Positions 46,946 through 56,872 are shown, counted from the stretch's first letter. The stretch: DNA of 64,000 nt from Streptomyces sp. SUK 48 (GCF_009650765.1 NZ_CP045740.1:2666001-2730000), one strand, 5' to 3'. A program made the numbers and translations. The notes: generated by a model not told the origin, from the sequence alone.

Positions 46946-47323
46946 ATGAGCAACCCCCAGCAGCTGCGCTACAGCAAGGAGCACGAGTGGCTGTCGGCCG
47001 CCGGCGACGGCGTCTCGACGGTCGGCATCACCGAGTTCGCGGCCAACGCGCTCGGCGATGTGGTCTACGCCCAGCTCCCCGAGGTCGGCTCCACCGTCGA
47101 GGCGGGCGAGACCTGCGGTGAGCTGGAGTCCACCAAGTCGGTCTCCGACCTGTACTCCCCGGTCACCGGCGAGGTCACCGCGATCAACGAGAACGTCGTC
47201 GACGATCCGTCGCTGGTGAACTCCGAGCCCTTCGAGGGCGGCTGGCTGTTCAAGGTACGCGTCACGGGCGAGCCGGGCGACCTGCTCTCCGCCGCCGAGT
47301 ACGACGCCCACATCGCCGGCTGA
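46946..47323 (+). CDS. gcvH: Glycine cleavage system H protein
   Basis: 125 residues. The lipoylated Lys is in [16 protein letters not shown]. It shuttles the aminomethyl arm between P, T and L proteins. ATG at 46946 follows AGGAGAA. It is separated from gcvT by 129 bp and from glyA by 14 bp. Confidence 0.98.
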   Translation: MSNPQQLRYSKEHEWLSAAGDGVSTVGITEFAANALGDVVYAQLPEVGSTVEAGETCGELESTKSVSDLYSPVTGEVTAINENVVDDPSLVNSEPFEGGWLFKVRVTGEPGDLLSAAEYDAHIAG

Positions 47324-47337
47324 GGAGTCGTTGCCGT

Positions 47338-48603
47338 ATGACTGACCTGAACACGCCCCTGCACGAGCTGGACCCGGAGATCGCCGCCGCGGTCGACGCC
47401 GAGCTGCTCCGCCAGCAGTCCACGCTCGAGATGATCGCGTCCGAGAACTTCGCGCCGCTCGCGGTGATGGAGGCCCAGGGCTCGGTCCTCACCAACAAGT
47501 ACGCCGAGGGCTACCCGGGCCGCCGCTACTACGGCGGCTGCGAGCACGTCGACGTGGCCGAGCAGATCGCCATCGACCGGATCAAGGAGCTGTTCGGCGC
47601 CGAGTACGCCAACGTCCAGCCCCACTCCGGCGCCTCCGCCAACCAGGCGGCCCTGTTCGCGCTGGCCCAGCCCGGGGACACCATCCTCGGCCTGGACCTG
47701 GCGCACGGCGGCCACCTGACCCACGGCATGCGGCTGAACTTCTCCGGCAAGCAGTTCAACGTGGTCGCGTACCACGTGGACGAGGAGAACGGCCTGGTCG
47801 ACATGGCCGAGGTCGAGCGGCTCGCCAAGGAGCACCGCCCCAAGGTCATCATCGCGGGCTGGTCGGCGTACCCGCGTCAGCTGGACTTCGCCGCGTTCCG
47901 CCGGATCGCCGACGAGGTCGAGGCGTACCTGTGGGTCGACATGGCGCACTTCGCCGGCCTGGTCGCCGCCGGTCTGCACCCGAACCCGGTCGAGCACGCG
48001 GACGTGGTCACCTCCACGACGCACAAGACCCTGGGCGGCCCGCGCGGCGGCATCATCCTCGCGAAGAAGGAATTCGCGAAGAAGCTGAACTCGTCCGTCT
48101 TCCCGGGCTTCCAGGGCGGTCCCCTGGAGCACGTGATCGCGGCGAAGGCGGTGTCCTTCAAGGTCGCGGCCTCCGAGGGCTTCAAGGAGCGCCAGCGTCG
48201 TACGGTGGACGGTGCCCGCATCCTCGCCGAGCGTCTGACGGCCGCGGACGTCCGTGAAGCCGGGGTCGACGTGCTGTCCGGTGGTACGGACGTGCACCTG
48301 ATCCTGGTCGACCTGCGCGCCTCCGAGCTGGACGGCCAGCAGGCCGAGGACCGGCTGCACGAGGTCGGCATCACGGTCAACCGCAACGCGGTCCCGAACG
48401 ACCCGCGTCCCCCGATGATCACGTCGGGCCTGCGGATCGGCACGCCCGCCCTCGCGACCCGCGGCTTCACGGCCGAGGACTTCGCCGAGGTCGCGGACGT
48501 GATCGCCGAGACGCTGAAGCCGTCGTACGACGCGGAATCGCTCAAGGCCCGGGTCACCGCCCTGGCCGACAAGCACCCGCTGTACCCGGGCCTGTCCAAG
48601 TAA
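47338..48603 (+). CDS. glyA: Serine hydroxymethyltransferase
   Basis: 421-residue PLP enzyme that interconverts serine and glycine with tetrahydrofolate. Signatures: [34 protein letters not shown], the PLP Lys in [14 protein letters not shown]. Third gene of the operon; a perfect 13-bp stem-loop follows it. Confidence 0.98.
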   Translation: MTDLNTPLHELDPEIAAAVDAELLRQQSTLEMIASENFAPLAVMEAQGSVLTNKYAEGYPGRRYYGGCEHVDVAEQIAIDRIKELFGAEYANVQPHSGASANQAALFALAQPGDTILGLDLAHGGHLTHGMRLNFSGKQFNVVAYHVDEENGLVDMAEVERLAKEHRPKVIIAGWSAYPRQLDFAAFRRIADEVEAYLWVDMAHFAGLVAAGLHPNPVEHADVVTSTTHKTLGGPRGGIILAKKEFAKKLNSSVFPGFQGGPLEHVIAAKAVSFKVAASEGFKERQRRTVDGARILAERLTAADVREAGVDVLSGGTDVHLILVDLRASELDGQQAEDRLHEVGITVNRNAVPNDPRPPMITSGLRIGTPALATRGFTAEDFAEVADVIAETLKPSYDAESLKARVTALADKHPLYPGLSK

Positions 48604-48609
48604 TTCCCC

Positions 48610-48639
48610 GGTGGGGTACTCGCCGTCGAGTACCCCACC
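48610..48639 (+). terminator. Stem-loop between glyA and sdaA
   Basis: GGTGGGGTACTCG (48610-48622) pairs perfectly with CGAGTACCCCACC (48627-48639), loop CCGT. It sits just after the glyA stop and 8 bases before the sdaA ribosome site AAGGAG, so it may give partial termination or set a processing point. Confidence 0.8.
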
Positions 48640-48658
48640 ACTGCCCCAAGGAGTGACC

Positions 48659-50026
<1,368 letters not shown>

Positions 50027-50079
50027 GCTTTACGTGATCGCACATTTACTTGATCGGTCCGCGGAACAATCATGGTTCC

Positions 50080-50685
50080 ATGGACCGACCGAGTCAGCTC
50101 ATCGAGTGCGGGGAATTCGTCCTCCGGCGTTTACGGGGGCAGCGTGATTTCGTTCAACTGTTCACGCTGATAGAGGAATCCCGGGATCATCTGCGGCCGT
50201 GGATGCCGTGGGCCGATGGTCATGACGAGCACAGCACCCGGGAACTGCTGGTGAGTTCCGAGTCGAAGTGGGAGAGCGGCGAACTCTACAACTACGTCGT
50301 CGCCGAGGACGGCGGGCTGATCGGCATGTGCCAGGCGTATCGCGCCGAGCCCCGGGGGTGCCGGCTGGGGTACTGGCTGCACCCCTGCGCGGTGGGGCGG
50401 GGCATCGCGACGAGGGCGACGGCGGCGCTGGCCGAGGCGATGTTCGCGCTGGCGGACGTGGGGTATCTGGAGATCGCGCACGACCTGGCGAACGCCCCCA
50501 GTCGCGCCGTTCCGCGCCGGCTCGGATTCACCGAGCTCCGGCGCGAGCAGGCGCCACCGCCGGCGGCGCCGTCCGGCTGCGGAATCGATCTGATCTGGCG
50601 GCTGAATCGCCCCGCGACCGGGGGAACGTTTCCGGGGGGCCGTGCGGGGGGCACAAACTCTGCATGCTCCACGGCATCGACGTAA
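50080..50685 (+). CDS. GNAT acetyltransferase with a TTA codon
   Basis: 201 residues of the RimJ/RimL type: LRPWMPWADGHDEHSTRELL and the acetyl-CoA loop LHPCAVGRGIATRATAALAE, then a short strand region LEIAHDLANAPSRAVPRRLGF. Leu18 is encoded by TTA (50131-50133), a codon read by the bldA tRNA in Streptomyces, so translation is probably limited to late growth. The leader and first codons are lower in GC than the surroundings. ATG at 50080; the end overlaps the next gene by 22 bp. Confidence 0.83.
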   Translation: MDRPSQLIECGEFVLRRLRGQRDFVQLFTLIEESRDHLRPWMPWADGHDEHSTRELLVSSESKWESGELYNYVVAEDGGLIGMCQAYRAEPRGCRLGYWLHPCAVGRGIATRATAALAEAMFALADVGYLEIAHDLANAPSRAVPRRLGFTELRREQAPPPAAPSGCGIDLIWRLNRPATGGTFPGGRAGGTNSACSTAST

Positions 50686-51218
50686 GTTCGTTCCAGTCCA
50701 CGTCATATGACACGGACGGGCTCTCTTTCGTCTTCATGAAGGCGACCGAGGGCCGTTCGTACGTGAACCCCCGCCTCACCGCGCAGACCAAGACCGGCCG
50801 TGACGCCGGACTGGTCGTGGGTTTCTATCACTTCCTGTGGCCGGGCAGCCTCTCCGCCCAGGCCGACTACTTCCTCCAGCACGCCCCGGAACGCACCGGC
50901 GACATCCTGGCCGTCGACTGGGAAACCACGGGCGACGGCACGCACGCCAGCAACGCGGAGAAGGACAGCTTCATCCGCACACTGAAAAAACTGCGGCCGC
51001 ACAACAAGGTCGTGCTCTACACCAACCGGGATTTCTGGCTGAACATCGACCGCACCTCTTACGCGGGCGACGGCCTGTGGATCGCCGACTACGTCACCGC
51101 GGGCAAGCCCCGCATCAAGGCCAAGTGGCGCTTCCACCAGTACGCGAGCCAGCCCCTCGACAAGGACCTGGCCGACTTCTCCTCCAAGGCGGCGCTCAAG
51201 GAGTGGGCGGGCGGCTGA
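50664..51218 (+). CDS. GH25-type muramidase without signal peptide
   Basis: 184 residues beginning MLHGIDVSSFQSTSYD, a GH25 lysozyme start with the catalytic Asp, then FVFMKATEGRSYVNP, GFYHFLWPGSLSAQADYFL and the active-site LAVDWETTGD (DxE). No signal peptide or wall-binding domain is present, so either it is released by an unusual route or it is a phage-endolysin-type relic. ATG at 50664 has no clear ribosome site and lies inside the end of the acetyltransferase gene: translational coupling is likely. Confidence 0.85.
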   Translation: MLHGIDVSSFQSTSYDTDGLSFVFMKATEGRSYVNPRLTAQTKTGRDAGLVVGFYHFLWPGSLSAQADYFLQHAPERTGDILAVDWETTGDGTHASNAEKDSFIRTLKKLRPHNKVVLYTNRDFWLNIDRTSYAGDGLWIADYVTAGKPRIKAKWRFHQYASQPLDKDLADFSSKAALKEWAGG

Positions 51219-51225
51219 CGCACCC

Positions 51226-51264
51226 AGGGGTGCCCGCTCCCGGAGGAAGGGACACCCCTGCCGG
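51226..51264. terminator. Bidirectional stem-loop between convergent genes
   Basis: CAGGGGTG-CCC (51226-51236) pairs with GGG-A-CACCCCTG (to 51264), one bulged A. It fills the gap between the GH25 gene (+) and the EF-hand gene (-). Confidence 0.6.
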
Positions 51265-51270
51265 CCCGCG

Positions 51271-51483
51271 TCACTTGTTCAGGTAGGTCCAGAACTCGTC
51301 GAAGGACAGGACCTGGTCACCGTTGAGGTCACGGGACTTGATGATGGCTTCGGCGACCGTGTCGGTGACGTTCCAGTCGCCTCCCTGGGCCAGGGCGGAC
51401 TTGAATTCGGCAGCGGTGATGAAACCGTCACCGTCCCCGTCGATCCGCTGGAATTCCTTGCGTGCTTCCTCGATGTCCGCCAC
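51271..51483 (-). CDS. cabD: EF-hand calcium-binding protein, CabD-like
   Basis: 70 residues with two EF hands: loop one DGDGDGFITAAEF and loop two DLNGDQVLSFDEF, both with calcium ligands at positions 1, 3, 5 and 12. It matches the S. coelicolor CabD (SCO5464) type from memory, a calcium sensor. GTG at 51483 is the family start, with GGGGCGGATC upstream; an in-frame ATG at 51519 adds 12 atypical residues. Confidence 0.87.
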   Translation of the reverse strand: MADIEEARKEFQRIDGDGDGFITAAEFKSALAQGGDWNVTDTVAEAIIKSRDLNGDQVLSFDEFWTYLNK

Positions 51484-51543
51484 CGATCCGCCCCTTTTGT
51501 TCGTGTTTCTTGTGCCCATGCAGGCGTACTGACGCTGGTCAGA

Positions 51544-52455
51544 TTAGCTGTCCGTGCGGGCACGCAGTGCGGCGACCACCCAGGCGAAGTCCTCGGTGTG
51601 CGGCGGCGCGGGAGCGCGGTTGACCAGGGCGACGAGTTCGCGGTAGCGGGCGACCCGGTCGTCGAAGCCGGCCGCCATGCGCTCCAGGACGTCCTCGTAC
51701 GCGGCGTCCCCGAAGAGCTCGTGCAGGACCGGTTCCGCCTGCGGCGACTTTGGGGCGATGCCCCGCTCCCGGGCCGGGGCCACCAGTTCCACCAGCCGCT
51801 TGGCGAACCAGAGCGAGCGGCCGCGCGCCTCCCCGGGTGCGCCGTCCGCCGCGTTGAGCTCCATCGCCCGGCGCATCCGCGCGCGGAACTCCGGGTCCTG
51901 GAGCAGCTCCGCCAACTCCACCCACGCGTCCACCTCTTCCGGTGTGGGGTCCTCCGCCAGGTCGACCGTGGTGGCGCGCAGCCGCTCCCGCACCTCGGGG
52001 TCCACGCCGTCGAGCCCCTGGAGGGCCTCCGCCACGAACTCCGCCACGATCCGCTGCCGTTCGGCCGCCGACAGCCGGGCCAGTCTGTTCATCAAGGTCG
52101 TCTCCCTCGCGCTCGCGTCACGTCTGGCGACCGACGACAGCACCGCACGGGTCACCTTCAGCGACCTGATCCGCGCGTCCAGCGCGGCCACGTGCGTCGC
52201 CGCGACCTGTGCCACGGTCCGCTCCCCCGCCAGCACATGGCGCACGTCGTCCAGGCCGAGTCCCAGCTCGCGCAGGGTCCGGATCAGCTCCAGGCGGGCG
52301 ACGCTCGGGGCGTCGTACAGCCGGTAGCCGCCCGGGGAGCGGGTCACCGGGGTGAGCACGCCCTCGTCCGACCAGTAGCGGATGGTGCGCACGGTCAGTC
52401 CGGTGGCCCGTGCCAGCTCGCCGATGGTGAGAAATCCGGTGCCGTCGTCGTTCAT
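51544..52455 (-). CDS. MerR-family regulator with large helical C-terminus
   Basis: 303 residues. The winged helix is FLTIGELARATGLTVRTIRYWSDEGVLTP and PGGYRLYDAPSVARLELI. Instead of a metal-binding loop there are ~220 residues of mostly helical sequence, the usual layout of Streptomyces drug/effector MerR regulators. Divergent from the GNAT gene at 52505 with a dyad between them. ATG at 52455. Confidence 0.92.
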   Translation of the reverse strand: MNDDGTGFLTIGELARATGLTVRTIRYWSDEGVLTPVTRSPGGYRLYDAPSVARLELIRTLRELGLGLDDVRHVLAGERTVAQVAATHVAALDARIRSLKVTRAVLSSVARRDASARETTLMNRLARLSAAERQRIVAEFVAEALQGLDGVDPEVRERLRATTVDLAEDPTPEEVDAWVELAELLQDPEFRARMRRAMELNAADGAPGEARGRSLWFAKRLVELVAPARERGIAPKSPQAEPVLHELFGDAAYEDVLERMAAGFDDRVARYRELVALVNRAPAPPHTEDFAWVVAALRARTDS

Positions 52456-52461
52456 GTCCGG

Positions 52462-52491
52462 GAGTCTGGGCCTTCCAGCGGGTGGAGACTC
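52462..52491. promoter_or_regulatory. Likely MerR operator
   Basis: GAGTCT (52462-52467) and AGACTC (52486-52491) are an inverted repeat with an 18-base centre, which contains CCTTCCAGC. It fills the 49-bp gap between the MerR gene and the GNAT gene and resembles the long-spacer sites of MerR regulators. Confidence 0.5.
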
Positions 52492-52504
52492 AAGGGGAGG
52501 CGTC

Positions 52505-53167
52505 GTGGAGACCGTGCGGGAGATTCTCGACCAGGTGGCGCGGGGCGTGTTCCCGCCGGCGGACGGCCGTACGACGGTCCTGCCGCAGCCCGGGCCCCGG
52601 CACGCGGGCGTACTGGCGTTCACCGGACACTCCGTCGTCGTCACGGACGAGGACCCCGCCTGGGTGTACGACACGCTGCGCGGCCTGGACTGCGATCCGC
52701 TGGCGGCCGCCCTGCACCCGTGCTTCCTGGCCGCGCTGCTCACGCGCACCGGGCGGCGGGCGGAGACGGTGGACGCGGTGCTGGTGGCCGGTCCGCTCCC
52801 CGGCGCTCCCGGGCTCGCGCTGACGGAGATCCGGGACGCCGGCCATCCACGGATCCGGTACGCGCGCGAGCGCCGCGACGACGTGCGGGCCTGGCAGGCC
52901 GACGGCGGGGTGCTGGTGACGGGCCGGGGGACGGCCGGGCGGCTGGAGGTCTCGGTGGAGGTGGACGCGGCGGCCCGGGAGCGGGGTCTGGGGCGGCGGC
53001 TCGCGGGCGCGGCCCGGCGGCTGGCCGGGGAGCCGCTGTGGGCGCAGGTGGCGCCGGGGAACGCCCGGAGTCTGCGGGCGTTCCGGGCGGCCGGATACCA
53101 CCCCGTGGGCGCGGAGCTGCTGCTCCGTCCTCCCGGCTCAGCGGAAGACGCCCGTGTGCCCCAGTGA
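52505..53167 (+). CDS. GNAT acetyltransferase
   Basis: 220 residues. The C-terminal half is GNAT: EVSVEVDAAARERGLGRRLAGAARRLA (acetyl-CoA loop) and VAPGNARSLRAFRAAGYHPVGAE. The N-terminal half (EILDQVARGVFPPADGRTTV, AFTGHSVVVTDED) is shared by related Streptomyces proteins, function unknown. GTG at 52505 follows GGGGAGG. Probably controlled by the divergent MerR; its end overlaps the convergent YncE gene by 30 bp. Confidence 0.82.
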   Translation: METVREILDQVARGVFPPADGRTTVLPQPGPRHAGVLAFTGHSVVVTDEDPAWVYDTLRGLDCDPLAAALHPCFLAALLTRTGRRAETVDAVLVAGPLPGAPGLALTEIRDAGHPRIRYARERRDDVRAWQADGGVLVTGRGTAGRLEVSVEVDAAARERGLGRRLAGAARRLAGEPLWAQVAPGNARSLRAFRAAGYHPVGAELLLRPPGSAEDARVPQ

Positions 53168-54325
53168 GTAGCGGCCCGGCTGGGGATAGACCGCGAGGCC
53201 GTGCGGGCCGCTGCCGACCCGGATGCGGGCCAGCTGCCTGCCGGTGCGGGTGTCGATGGCGTACACCTCGGCGTCGTAGCGGCCGGACAGCCACAGGACC
53301 TTGCCGTCCGCGGAGACACCGCCCATGTCGGGGCTGCCGCCGCCGGGCAGCTGCCACTTCTTGGTGAGCTTGTTCCGGGCGAAGTCGAAGACGGAGATGG
53401 TGCCCTCGCCCCGGTTGGAGACGTACATCTCGCGGGAGTCGCGGCTGACGTAGAGACCGTGCGCGCCCTTGCCGGTGTAGAGGAAGCCCGGCTTGCCGAA
53501 GGTGTCGCCGTCCAGGACCCACACGCCGTTGGCCATCATGTCGGCGATGTAGAACCGCTTGCCGTCCGGGGAGACCTTGACGTCCTGCGGCATGGAGCCG
53601 TGCACGGGCAGCTTCTGCCGGCCGACCACCGTCATCCGCGCGGTGTCGACCTTGAGGAGCTCGCCGCTGAACTCGCAGGAGACGATGAAGTAGCGGCCGT
53701 CGCGGGAGAAGTCCGCGTGGTTGACGCCATAGCAGCTGACCGGCACCTCCTTGACGGTCTTCATGGTGTGCGCGTCGCGGAAGACCAGCCGGCGGTCCAT
53801 GGAGGCCATGACGATCGCGTACTTGCCGTCGGGCGTGAAGTACAGGTTGTACGGGTCGTGCACGGCGACCGGCTTGCCCGCCTTGCCGGTGCGCGGGTCG
53901 ATGGGAGTGAGGCTGTTGCCGAGGTCGTTGTTGACCCACAGGGTCTTCAGGTCCCAGGAGGGCACCACGTGCTGGGGCTGGCGGCCGACCGGGATGGTGT
54001 CGATGACCTTGTAGGTCTTCGGGTCGATGACGGTGACGGTGTCGGAGTTGGTGTTGGGCACGTACACCCGGGAGGGGAAGTTTCTGACCACCGGGGAGAG
54101 CAGGCCGGGCCGGTCCGCCGCGTAGACGTCCGCCGGGTCCTGGACCGGGGGCATGCCGGGCAGCACGTTCACCCGCGCCTGGTCCACCTGCGGCTGGGCC
54201 GGCGGCCTGCTGCCGACGGGCTCGTGCGCGCGGTCCGCGCCCTGGCCGCTGCACGCGGACACCAGGGCCAGGGCGGCGAGGGCGGCACCGGCGGCCAGCC
54301 GGCGGGCGGCTTTCGAGGTTCGCAT
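53138..54325 (-). CDS. YncE-like beta-propeller lipoprotein
   Basis: 395 residues with lipobox LALVSACSGQ. Propeller blades recur as VYVPNTNSDTVTVIDPKTYKVIDTI, LYFTPDGKYAIVMAS and MYVSNRGEGTISVFD. Secreted, cell-surface; probable binding or scaffold role. Its ATG overlaps the upstream deacetylase stop by one base (TGATG), so the two are translated together. Confidence 0.9.
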   Translation of the reverse strand: MRTSKAARRLAAGAALAALALVSACSGQGADRAHEPVGSRPPAQPQVDQARVNVLPGMPPVQDPADVYAADRPGLLSPVVRNFPSRVYVPNTNSDTVTVIDPKTYKVIDTIPVGRQPQHVVPSWDLKTLWVNNDLGNSLTPIDPRTGKAGKPVAVHDPYNLYFTPDGKYAIVMASMDRRLVFRDAHTMKTVKEVPVSCYGVNHADFSRDGRYFIVSCEFSGELLKVDTARMTVVGRQKLPVHGSMPQDVKVSPDGKRFYIADMMANGVWVLDGDTFGKPGFLYTGKGAHGLYVSRDSREMYVSNRGEGTISVFDFARNKLTKKWQLPGGGSPDMGGVSADGKVLWLSGRYDAEVYAIDTRTGRQLARIRVGSGPHGLAVYPQPGRYSLGHTGVFR

Positions 54326-55128
54326 CAGCTCAGCAGCTCCGTGGTGGTGACGGCGCGCAGTTTGCGGCGGTCGAGTTCCGTGAGGACGTCGGGGAGGGCG
54401 GCGACCGTGTCCTCGTAACCGAAATGCAAGCTCACCACCGAGCCCTCGCGCACCTCCGAGAGGACCTTGCGGGTGACGGCGGCGGCGCCGGGGCTCGTGT
54501 AGTCGAGCGAGTCGACGTCGTACGACAGCACGTGCGGGTAGCCCGCCCGGCGGGCCAGCGTGGCGACGAGCGCGGAGGCGGTGGGGGCGCGGGACGGGCG
54601 GAACCAGGTGCCGATGGAGCCGGTGAGGCGGCGGAGCCGGTCGGCGCAGTCGGTGATCTCCTTGCGGGCGTCGGCCTCGGGCAGGTCGTTGACGGAGATG
54701 TGCCGCTGGGTGTGGTTGCCGAGGTCGTGGCCGCCGTCGAGGATGCGGCGGGCGAGGCCCGGGTGCTCGTCCAGCCAGCTGCCGACGGCGAGCACGGTGA
54801 GGTGGGCGCCGTGCCGTTCGGCGGTGGTGAGCAGGGCCTGGGCGAGGGCCGGGTCGCCCTGGCCGTGGAAGGTGAGCGCGAGCTGGGGGCGGGTGCGCGG
54901 GCCGTGGGTGATCTGGGCGGGCTGTCCTGGATAGGCGCGGGGGCCGGGGGCCGCGGGGGCGGTGGGTGAGGGCTTCGCGGAGGATGTCACGGCGGACTCG
55001 GGGGCGGTCCGGGTGGCCGTGGTGGTCTTCGGGCCCGTGCCGCAGCCGGCGGCGAGGGCGCCGCCCGCGACGAGTCCGGCGCCCGCGCGCAGCGCGTCCC
55101 GGCGGTTGGTGGTGGTCACCCGCGCCAT
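54325..55128 (-). CDS. Polysaccharide-deacetylase-like Tat lipoprotein with altered active site
   Basis: 267 residues. A twin-arginine leader TNRRDALRAGAGLVAGGALAAGC carries a lipobox. The NodB fold is evident: HDLGNHTQRHISV keeps both metal His, and FRPSRAP and VSLHFGYEDT mark motifs three and five. But motif one, normally TFDDGP, reads LTFHGQGDP, so the catalytic Asp and a metal Asp are missing. It may be a binding protein or use another mechanism. Co-translated with the YncE lipoprotein. Confidence 0.87.
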   Translation of the reverse strand: MARVTTTNRRDALRAGAGLVAGGALAAGCGTGPKTTTATRTAPESAVTSSAKPSPTAPAAPGPRAYPGQPAQITHGPRTRPQLALTFHGQGDPALAQALLTTAERHGAHLTVLAVGSWLDEHPGLARRILDGGHDLGNHTQRHISVNDLPEADARKEITDCADRLRRLTGSIGTWFRPSRAPTASALVATLARRAGYPHVLSYDVDSLDYTSPGAAAVTRKVLSEVREGSVVSLHFGYEDTVAALPDVLTELDRRKLRAVTTTELLS

Positions 55129-55196
55129 TTAAGGGATGAAAGGTAAGAAAAGCGCGTTTTGTCCGAGTTGGTGTCGGGGGCGTGCCACGGCCGTCG

Positions 55197-55700
55197 CTAC
55201 CGCTCGTTGACCCGCATCTCGAACCAGGTCGTCTTGCCGCGCGGCAGCAGGTCGACGCCCCAGCGGTCGGACAGCTTGTCGACCAGGAACAGGCCCCGGC
55301 CGCTGATGTCCAGTTCCTGGACCGGCATCAGGCAGGGCAGCCCCCGGGAGGGGTCGCGCACCTCGACGCGCATCCAGCCGGGGCGGCAGCGCATGCGCAG
55401 GCCGAAGACCCGGGCGCCGGTGTGCCGTACCGCGTTGCCGACCAGTTCGGACACCAGCAGGACCGTATCCTCGGTCAGCTTGGGGGTGAGCCGCCAGGTG
55501 CGCAGGACCACCACCTGGGCGAGGCGGCGGGCGGTGGCGGCGGATTCCGGGCGGGAGGGCAGCTGCACCTCGCGCTCCGTCGGATTGCCGAACAGTTCGA
55601 GCGCCTTGAGCGCCTGTTCGTCCTCGACCGTGGGTGACCAGCGTGCCGCGGAAGCGCGGCTGTGTCCCCGCGGCTGTTCGATGCCCTCCAGCCCCGCCAT
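55197..55700 (-). CDS. RsbW-like ATP-binding protein (HATPase_c)
   Basis: 167 residues. The N-box is LLVSELVGNAVRHTGA, the G1 region VEVRDPSRGLP and G2 GRGLFLVDKLSDRWG, all as in single-domain Streptomyces anti-sigma/serine-kinase proteins. Target unknown. ATG at 55700 (MAGLEGIEQPRGH) is the family-like start. The 325-bp gap upstream holds its promoter and the small features listed at 55886-55988. Confidence 0.88.
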   Translation of the reverse strand: MAGLEGIEQPRGHSRASAARWSPTVEDEQALKALELFGNPTEREVQLPSRPESAATARRLAQVVVLRTWRLTPKLTEDTVLLVSELVGNAVRHTGARVFGLRMRCRPGWMRVEVRDPSRGLPCLMPVQELDISGRGLFLVDKLSDRWGVDLLPRGKTTWFEMRVNER

Positions 55701-55885
55701 GCCCCCATGATGGCCGTCGCACACCGCCTCAGGGGCCGTTCCGGAGGAATACGCCCCCCGTACGCCCCCGTCGGGCACTGCGCGACCGGCATATGCCGAC
55801 GGCATGTCACTGGCCGGTACGCCCCGGCTGACCTGCGAGGACGACTCGATTCCGGGCAATCGCGGGGCTCCCTCGACCAGACAGA

Positions 55886-55902
55886 CTTAAGGGTGCCTTA
55901 AG
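55886..55902 (+). promoter_or_regulatory. 17-bp perfect palindrome in front of a -10-like CATAAT
   Basis: CTTAAGG-GTG-CCTTAAG is a perfect 7-bp dyad. CATAAT (55909-55914) follows it at a distance suited to a -10 element, and GAGGGAC plus a small ORF lie downstream, so the palindrome covers the -35 position of a possible + strand promoter. It could equally serve the divergent ATPase gene. Confidence 0.45.
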
Positions 55903-55934
55903 GCTCCCATAATCCGCCCCATCGAGGGACCTGT

Positions 55935-55988
55935 ATGAGACGACTCGTCAACTGCTGGTGGACTCAAGGGAGTTCAGTTGCGTTTTAA
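55935..55988 (+). CDS. Possible 17-residue peptide gene
   Basis: MRRLVNCWWTQGSSVAF then TAA. The ATG has GAGGGAC five bases upstream and a -10-like CATAAT ~20 bases before that. It resembles a leader peptide in size and in the Trp-Trp pair, but no biosynthetic gene follows on this strand; the next gene is convergent. Coding is unproven. Confidence 0.3.
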   Translation: MRRLVNCWWTQGSSVAF

Positions 55989-56025
55989 AGGAATTCCGGG
56001 AGCTCCACCGCCAACCCCGTTCCTT

Positions 56026-56793
56026 CTAGAGGAACTTGGCCTTTCCGGGCCCCTCCTCCACGAAGCTGCGCATGCCGCGCTCGCGGTCCTCGGTGGCGAA
56101 CAGGCCCGCGAACCAGTTGCGTTCGACGGCGAGCCCGGTGTCGATGTCGGTCTCCAGGCCGACGTCGACGGCCTCCTTGGCGGCGCGCAGCGCGACGGCC
56201 GGGCCCTGGGCGAGCCTCGCGGCCCAGGTGTGCGCCTGCTCGTAGACCTCGGCGGCCGGGACGACCCGGTCCACCAGGCCGATCGCGAGGGCCTCGTCGG
56301 CCTTGACCATCCGGCCGGTGAAGATGAGGTCCTTGGCCTTGGAGGGGCCGACCAGACGGGGCAGGCGCTGGGTGCCGCCGGCGCCCGGGATCAGGCCGAG
56401 CAGGATCTCGGGCTGGCCGAGCTTGGCGTTGTCGGCGGCGATGCGGTAGTCGGCGCACAGGGCGAGTTCGCAGCCGCCGCCCAGGGCGTAGCCGGTGACG
56501 GCGGCGACGACGGGCTTGGGGATGCGGGCCACGGCGGTGAAGGCGTCCTGGAGGCCGCGGGAGCGCAGGACCATCGCGGTGTGGTCCATGTTCTGCATCT
56601 CCTTGATGTCCGCGCCCGCCGCGAACACCCGCTCCCCGCCGTAGATGACCACGGCGCGCACGTCGTCGCGGCGCGTGGCCTCCTCGGCGAGTTCCCTCAG
56701 CCGGTCCTGGGTGGCGACGTCCAGCGCGTTCATCGGGGGGCGGTCCAGACGCAGCGTGCCGACGCCTTCGGCGACATCAAGAGTGACGGTCAT
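56026..56793 (-). CDS. Enoyl-CoA hydratase/isomerase
   Basis: 255-residue crotonase. The oxyanion and Glu sites are GGGCELALCADYRIA and GQPEILLGLIPGAGGTQRLPRLVG, with both catalytic Glu present; FAAGADIKEM is the CoA-binding loop. It functions in fatty-acid beta-oxidation or amino-acid breakdown. ATG at 56793. Stands alone. Confidence 0.94.
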   Translation of the reverse strand: MTVTLDVAEGVGTLRLDRPPMNALDVATQDRLRELAEEATRRDDVRAVVIYGGERVFAAGADIKEMQNMDHTAMVLRSRGLQDAFTAVARIPKPVVAAVTGYALGGGCELALCADYRIAADNAKLGQPEILLGLIPGAGGTQRLPRLVGPSKAKDLIFTGRMVKADEALAIGLVDRVVPAAEVYEQAHTWAARLAQGPAVALRAAKEAVDVGLETDIDTGLAVERNWFAGLFATEDRERGMRSFVEEGPGKAKFL

Positions 56794-56872
56794 ACGGCTC
56801 AGGTTAACGGCGACTAACGGCGGCGGGCCCGGTGCCGTAGGTCACAGCACCGGGCCCGCACACCGCGGGGGC

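Noticed and set aside
55886..55902. Palindrome read as a DmdR/IdeR iron box
   Set aside because: The arms CTTAAGG/CCTTAAG do not match the TTAGGTTAGGCT-type box well enough.
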